Assembly: GCA_905187695.1 (NCBI GenBank) | Contig: CAJJIY010000004.1 | Location: 9,961-73,960 of the forward strand | DNA: 64,000 nt | Origin: an uncultured Eubacteriales bacterium | GTDB lineage: Bacteria; Bacillota; Clostridia; Oscillospirales; CAG-272 | Reading direction: 5' to 3' | Shown: positions 59,499 through 64,000 of the stretch, in pieces | Position numbering within the stretch: position 1 is the stretch's first letter | Layout: every line of letters begins with the position of its first letter | Program-made: the position numbers and the translations under genes | The notes under the pieces: generated by a model | The model's database searches: none | Told to the model about the DNA's origin: nothing | Seen by the model: only the letters and a program-made list of their open reading frames with translations

Positions 59499-62141
59499 AT
59501 GACCGGGATTGATTTGAGGCGGGAACGCGGACTTCGGGCACGGGAGGTGGAGGCTTCCCGGCAGACGCATGGAAAAAATGTATTCAGCCGGAAGAAAAAA
59601 GCGGGTTTTTGGTGCCGTTTTTTAAAAAATCTGGGCGACCCGGTGATAAAGGTGCTTCTGGCGGCTCTTTTTGTCAATCTGCTTTTGCTTTTCCGGAGCC
59701 GGGATTTTCTGGAGAGCGCGGGGATCGCGCTTTCGGTTTTCCTTGCCACCTTTATTTCCACCGTTTCGGAATATGGCAGCGAGGCGGCTTTTGACCGGCT
59801 TTTTGAAAGTTGCGGCGCGGTTTTCTGCCGGGTTCGGCGGGAAAAGATTATCGAACTACCCTCGGAAGAGATTGTAGTGGGCGATGCGGTTCTGTTGGCG
59901 GCCGGGGAGAAGATTCCGGCGGATGGGGTGCTTTTGTCCGGCCGGCTTCTTGTGGAGGAAGCGCCGCTTACGGGGGAGAGCCGGGAGAGCGAAAAAACAC
60001 CGTACCAGGCGGGGGACGCCGTAAAACCCGGCGCGCCCGGTGCTCTGTATTCGGGATGCACCGTTTTGTCCGGGCAGGGAGAAATGCGGGTGACGGCGGT
60101 GGGAGACGCCACCTTTTTAGGGGGTATTTCCGGGGAGATTCAGGAAGAGAAAAAAGAAAGCCCCCTGAAACGGCGTCTTTCGGTATTGGCCGGACAGATC
60201 AGCCGGATCGGCTATGCCGCCGCCCTTTTTTGCGCTCTTTCCTATCTTTTTTATCACCTTGGTATGGAGACCGGATTTTCGTGGCCGCTTTTACTGGAGC
60301 GTTTTAAAGATGTGCCGGGTATGCTTTCGCTTCTTTTGCACGCGCTGATGCTGGGGCTGACCGTTGTGGTTGTAGCCGTGCCGGAGGGATTGCCGATGAT
60401 GATTGCCGTGGTGATGTCGGCCAATATCCGGCGAATGGTCCGGGACGGTGTGCTTGTGCGGAAATCCGCAGGGCTGGAGGCGGCCGGAAGCATGAATATT
60501 CTTTTTACCGACAAAACCGGCACGCTGACCCGTGGCAGTCCGGCTCTCTCGGCGCTGATCACGCTTCCCGGTACTTTCAGGGACGCGCGGGAACTCCGGC
60601 GGCACGCGCCGGGGTTGTTCGACCATTTCCTGCTTTCCGCCTATGCCAACAACGGGGCGGTTCCGGGGGAGCGGGACGGAAAACGGACGGCCATTGGCGG
60701 AAACGGGACCGACCGGGCGCTGCTTTCTGCTTTCCTTTCGTTCGGAGCGCCGTCTTATACGGTCGGCGCAAGGTTGCTTTTTGACAGCCGATGGAAATAT
60801 GCCGCAACCGAAGCAATCGGAAAGGGCTTTTTTGTGACCGGTGCGCCGGACCGATTGCTTCCATATATAAAAGACGCGCTGGATGCCGACGGAAACACAG
60901 CCTCTTTTACGCCTACGGCTTTTACGGCACAGCTTCAGCGCCATACGGCAGCCGGAGAACGGGTGATCTTGCTTTGCCGTTCGTCCGGAATGCCGACCGA
61001 GACATCGCCCGGTACGCTGACTCTCCTGGGTGCGGCCGCTTTTACGGATCCGTTGCGGCCGGAAGCAGCCCGTGCGGTCAAAAAACTGCGATGCGCCGGG
61101 GTACAGGTGGTGATGATGACCGGGGACGGCAAGGAGACTGCCAGACGGATCGCCGCCGAATGCGGAATTCTGACAGGAGAGGGGATCTGCCTGTCGGGCG
61201 GAGAACTGGCCGCCTTGGATGATGGCGCTCTCAAAAAGCTGTTGCCCAGACTTTGCGTGGTGGCGCGTGCGCTTCCTGCGGACAAAAGCCGTCTGGTGCG
61301 GTTGGCGGGCGAAATGGGATTGGTTTCCGGAATGACCGGGGACGGCATCAATGACGCCCCGGCGCTCCGCCGGGCAGATGTCGGCTTTGCTATGGGGAGC
61401 GGTACGCAGGTGGCAAAGGAAGCGGGAGATATCGTGCTTTTGCGGGATGATCTTGCCACCGTTTGCCGGGCGGTTCTTTACGGCCGGACCATTTTCAAGA
61501 GTATCCGGAAATTCATTACGCTCCAGTTGGTAATGAATTTTTGCGCAGTCGGAATATCCATGATCGGCCCTTTTATCGGATTTGAAAGTCCGGTGACGGT
61601 GGTACAGATGCTCTGGATCAATCTGATTATGGATACATTGGGTGGGCTTGCCTTTGCAGGGGAAGCGCCGATGAAAATTTACATGCGGGAAAAGCCGAAG
61701 GGGAGAGCGGAACCGATCCTTACCGGCGCAATCGCCGGGCGCATCGCGTTTCTTTCTCTTTTCACGGTCGCGCTTTCGGTCTGCTTCCTCCGGCTGCCCT
61801 TTTTCACGGATCACTTCCGGGTGCTTCAGGATGATCTTTGTCTGCTGACCGCTTTTTTTGCGCTTTTCATTTTTGCCGGGGTGCTGAACTGTTTCAATGC
61901 CAGGACCGACCGTATCCGGATGCTTTCCGGGATCGGAAAAAACCCGGCCTTCCTTTCCATTATGGCATTGGTCGCGGCCGTGCAGATTGCTTTTGTCTAT
62001 CTTGGCGGCCGGGTGCTTCGCACTGTACCGTTGACGCCGCGCGAATTGATCTTCACATTGTGCGTGGCTTTTTCGGTAATTCCGGTGGGGTGGTTGCATC
62101 TGCTGTTCCGCAGATTTTCCGGCCGGGGCGGACTTTATTAA
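59499..62141 (+). CDS. P2-type calcium-transporting ATPase
   Basis: P-type ATPase of 880 residues, plasma-membrane Ca2+ pump type. Actuator motif LTGES near residue 156; PEGLP in span 4 near 297; phosphorylation motif DKTGTLT (Asp near 338); MTGDGINDAPAL near 612; and span-6 NLIMDTLGGLAFAGE, all in the P2 pattern. ATG 59499 has AAGGAGG 9 bases upstream. Upstream frames are shadows of the divergent promoter region. Ca2+ (or Mn2+) export is likely. Only a weak promoter-like TAAAAT (59465-59470) is seen ahead. Confidence 0.93.
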   Translation: MTGIDLRRERGLRAREVEASRQTHGKNVFSRKKKAGFWCRFLKNLGDPVIKVLLAALFVNLLLLFRSRDFLESAGIALSVFLATFISTVSEYGSEAAFDRLFESCGAVFCRVRREKIIELPSEEIVVGDAVLLAAGEKIPADGVLLSGRLLVEEAPLTGESRESEKTPYQAGDAVKPGAPGALYSGCTVLSGQGEMRVTAVGDATFLGGISGEIQEEKKESPLKRRLSVLAGQISRIGYAAALFCALSYLFYHLGMETGFSWPLLLERFKDVPGMLSLLLHALMLGLTVVVVAVPEGLPMMIAVVMSANIRRMVRDGVLVRKSAGLEAAGSMNILFTDKTGTLTRGSPALSALITLPGTFRDARELRRHAPGLFDHFLLSAYANNGAVPGERDGKRTAIGGNGTDRALLSAFLSFGAPSYTVGARLLFDSRWKYAATEAIGKGFFVTGAPDRLLPYIKDALDADGNTASFTPTAFTAQLQRHTAAGERVILLCRSSGMPTETSPGTLTLLGAAAFTDPLRPEAARAVKKLRCAGVQVVMMTGDGKETARRIAAECGILTGEGICLSGGELAALDDGALKKLLPRLCVVARALPADKSRLVRLAGEMGLVSGMTGDGINDAPALRRADVGFAMGSGTQVAKEAGDIVLLRDDLATVCRAVLYGRTIFKSIRKFITLQLVMNFCAVGISMIGPFIGFESPVTVVQMLWINLIMDTLGGLAFAGEAPMKIYMREKPKGRAEPILTGAIAGRIAFLSLFTVALSVCFLRLPFFTDHFRVLQDDLCLLTAFFALFIFAGVLNCFNARTDRIRMLSGIGKNPAFLSIMALVAAVQIAFVYLGGRVLRTVPLTPRELIFTLCVAFSVIPVGWLHLLFRRFSGRGGLY

Positions 62142-62179
62142 CATATTCTTCTAAATTTTAACATTTTTTGAGAAAACTA

Positions 62180-62208
62180 TTGACAAGCAAGTAAAAATAT
62201 GGTAATCT
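62180..62208 (+). promoter_or_regulatory. sigma-A promoter for the lipoprotein gene
   Basis: A perfect TTGACA and TAATCT are separated by 17 AT-rich bases, starting near 62215. Confidence 0.72.
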
Positions 62209-62244
62209 AAAGTCAGAAATCCCAAAAAAAGGTAGCAAAGGAAA

Positions 62245-62937
62245 ATGAAAGAAATGAAAACATCCCGATTTTTGAAAAGTCTGTCTTGTTTTTTGGTGGT
62301 TTTATTGTTGATTTCTGCTTTTGCCGGATGTTCCGGCAGAAAAAAGAAACCGGTCTGTCCGCCTGTCCGGACGGCATCTCTTTTCTCGGATCTTCTTTTC
62401 GTAAAGGATTATACGCTGGATACTGCGCCGGCGGCGTCGGTTGCCATTGCCAGAGTGGAAATCACAGAATGGCTCCGTGAGGAAGGAAAAAACTCGTTTT
62501 CACGCGCAAAGGTCGTCCGGTGCTATAAAGGGGAACTGCCGGAAGAGATCACGCTGGCACAGTATTCCTCCTCCACTTTTACCTGTCGGAAATATCCGGT
62601 CTTCACGGCCGGAAATTCGTTTTTACTATTTTTGATTCAGGACGATCGCTTCCCGCAGGAAACCATCTACTCAATCCTTAACGAATATGCCACGGTGATG
62701 GACATTGTCAGCTATGATCAAAAGGAATACCTTTTGTCCAGACAGTCTTATTTCTTTCTTAATACAAAGTCTTTGCCGCAAACCGAGGATCCGGTTCTCC
62801 TTTCCAATCTGCTCCTTTCTTTGCAGGAATCCGATCCCATCTGGTGCGAGATCAAATACGAGACAAAATCCGCCGCATTACTGACGGATGTGGAGAATTA
62901 TATTGAAAAGGAAGGATGTGATACCCATGTGGAATGA
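62245..62937 (+). CDS. putative lipoprotein of unknown function
   Basis: A 230-residue exported protein. The signal peptide has a basic start, hydrophobic CFLVVLLLISAF and a lipobox SAFAGC, with the lipidated Cys near residue 29. The mature part is mixed alpha/beta with TPxxVAIARVEITEWL- and RAKVVRCYKGELPEEITL-like strands (read in pieces); this resembles the pattern of adhesion-type or NTF2-like domains but I cannot name a family. ATG 62254 is an alternative start three codons in. It precedes the metzincin gene and may be co-expressed. Confidence 0.75.
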   Translation: MKEMKTSRFLKSLSCFLVVLLLISAFAGCSGRKKKPVCPPVRTASLFSDLLFVKDYTLDTAPAASVAIARVEITEWLREEGKNSFSRAKVVRCYKGELPEEITLAQYSSSTFTCRKYPVFTAGNSFLLFLIQDDRFPQETIYSILNEYATVMDIVSYDQKEYLLSRQSYFFLNTKSLPQTEDPVLLSNLLLSLQESDPIWCEIKYETKSAALLTDVENYIEKEGCDTHVE

Positions 62938-63049
62938 ATAAACGGTATATCAACAACACCCGAGCCCAACGAAAAGACCCTCCCCCCGAAAGGCAATTCA
63001 CCCACAGAGGACCATTTCAGTTTAAAAATTTTAAATAAGGAGAGAAAAA

Positions 63050-63892
63050 ATGCGGAAGTTTATTTCAGGTTTATTGTTGGTCGCCGGCCTGGTCGGCGCA
63101 CTCGCGCTGTCAGCCAGCGCACATAGCCATTCCCAAAAAGGAATCCTTACACAGTATCAACCTTCTGGCGGAACAGCCTATCAGAACAAATATTATGTCG
63201 GTGGCGAGTCGATTGGTTGGGGTATCGATGAATCCTATCATCTGGACGGAACCTCGGTGACCTATCGCTTTGATACGAATGTCAACGCCACGCTCCGTTC
63301 CTCCGTGCGGAGAGCCGGAAACAGCTGGAACAGTGCGGCGGGCATCACTTTTACGGAAGTGGATTACGACGATAGTTCTGTTGGCTTTATCACAGTCGAC
63401 AGCTCTTTGCCCAGCGGCGTTGTCGGTGCGTTTCAGCCGCTTGCCGTCTATTCCACGACCGGGCATTTGACTTCCTGGCGCATCCTTCTGCGGGCCGGTT
63501 CGACACAGTCGGATGCTGCGCATGAAATGGGTCATGCCATTGGTCTGATTGACCTTTATGCCGATTCCAACGCCAACAAGCTGATGTACTATAACACCGG
63601 CTCGTCCGCGCAGACGCCCACCGAAAAGGATGTGTGGGGTGCAAAAGTCATCACCGGTCAGCACAGCACACACAACTGGGCCTATGAATTCGATCACATG
63701 GACGGTTCCGGTGTGAACTATCACAAGAAACACTGCACGGAGTGCGGCGGTATCGGTTCGTCGATCGACGGCTGCACATATCCCGAATCGATCGGTACCA
63801 AACCCAAACCGAGAAGACGGAAATGCATTTATTGCGGCATGTGGGAGGGCTATGCCACCACCGGTTACGATGATCCGGTCGAGATGAAATAA
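63050..63892 (+). CDS. secreted metzincin metalloprotease
   Basis: A 280-residue exported zinc protease. The signal peptide (FISGLLLVAGLVGALA) is cleaved near ASA-HSH. The zinc site is HEMGHAIGLID (residues 158-168), an HExxHxxGxxD motif in which the third ligand is Asp, as in snapalysins, rather than the His of matrixins. A Met-turn appears as NKLMYYN about 12 residues later. The C-terminal tail has CTEC, C and CIYC (about 228-270), likely disulfides or a second metal site. AAGGAG precedes the ATG by 9 bases. Targets are unknown. Confidence 0.83.
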   Translation: MRKFISGLLLVAGLVGALALSASAHSHSQKGILTQYQPSGGTAYQNKYYVGGESIGWGIDESYHLDGTSVTYRFDTNVNATLRSSVRRAGNSWNSAAGITFTEVDYDDSSVGFITVDSSLPSGVVGAFQPLAVYSTTGHLTSWRILLRAGSTQSDAAHEMGHAIGLIDLYADSNANKLMYYNTGSSAQTPTEKDVWGAKVITGQHSTHNWAYEFDHMDGSGVNYHKKHCTECGGIGSSIDGCTYPESIGTKPKPRRRKCIYCGMWEGYATTGYDDPVEMK

Positions 63893-63982
63893 AAAGTCAG
63901 TGACGGAAAAACGGGAGTTTTCTTTGCCGGTTGCGGTCCCTCCGGCCGCGAAGGTGAAAAAACGGTCCGGGTTCCGGGGAGG

Positions 63983-64000
63983 CGGGCGCGAAAGCGCCCG
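63983..64000 (+). terminator. hairpin at the window edge, likely terminator cut off
   Basis: CGGGCGC and GCGCCCG pair around a GAAA loop at the very end. Whether a T run follows cannot be seen. Confidence 0.4.

Overview
The window reads as a chromosomal segment of a G+C-rich, endospore-lineage anaerobe of the Clostridia (Bacillota). The evidence is a spoIIIA sporulation operon, a GlgC/GlgD-type glycogen operon, a two-gene SufC/SufB-like iron-sulfur operon, sigma-A promoters with 17-18 bp spacing, AGGAGG-type ribosome binding sites, and a large HdrABC-Flx flavin/iron-sulfur cluster. No oxygen-respiration genes are visible. Genes are dense; the only gene-poor stretches over 300 bases are 19273-19953 (promoters, a tRNA-Leu and its terminator) and 38580-38942 (an AT-rich insertion-sequence relic).

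Layout. 105-15609: a surface-polysaccharide locus on the + strand. It makes a CDP-3,6-dideoxyhexose (rfbF, rfbG, rfbH), UDP-galactofuranose (glf), and probably a two-carbon-branched dideoxy sugar (ThDP enzyme plus reductase). It also carries four glycosyltransferases (one broken by two apparent 1-base losses), a flippase, a large membrane protein and a YwaF-like membrane protein. 15744-19272: an amidase-domain protein, an ArsB-like transporter and a class II galT. 19561-19644: tRNA-Leu(UAG). 19954-32259: the glycogen operon glgB-glgC-glgD-glgA-glgP, a GH13 enzyme, a small unknown protein and aminopeptidase P. 32331-36502: spoIIIAA to spoIIIAG on the - strand, with no spoIIIAH. 36691-38579: a pyridoxal kinase-type kinase and a nucleoside-hydrolase-like protein. 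38943-41690: mutY and the sufC/sufB-like pair.

41966-52135 is the most interesting region. It is one tight run of ten genes behind a single clear promoter: fumarase, HdrB, HdrC, HdrA, a full Flx module in reverse order (FlxD, FlxC, FlxB, FlxA), a [2Fe-2S]/2x[4Fe-4S] FrdB-like protein and a fumarate-reductase-type flavoprotein. I infer a soluble, electron-bifurcating NADH:fumarate (and ferredoxin) oxidoreductase, in which HdrABC-Flx would be coupled to fumarate reduction rather than to a heterodisulfide or DsrC. A dicarboxylate/amino-acid exchanger of the AspT type and a cation:proton antiporter follow on the same strand.

54811-64000: a PadR/DUF1700/DUF4097 envelope-sensing trio with a palindromic operator over its promoter, three tandem sugar-phosphate isomerase/epimerase paralogues, a P2-type Ca2+ ATPase, a lipoprotein and a secreted metzincin whose third zinc ligand appears to be Asp. 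No CRISPR array, rRNA, intact transposase or prophage was seen.
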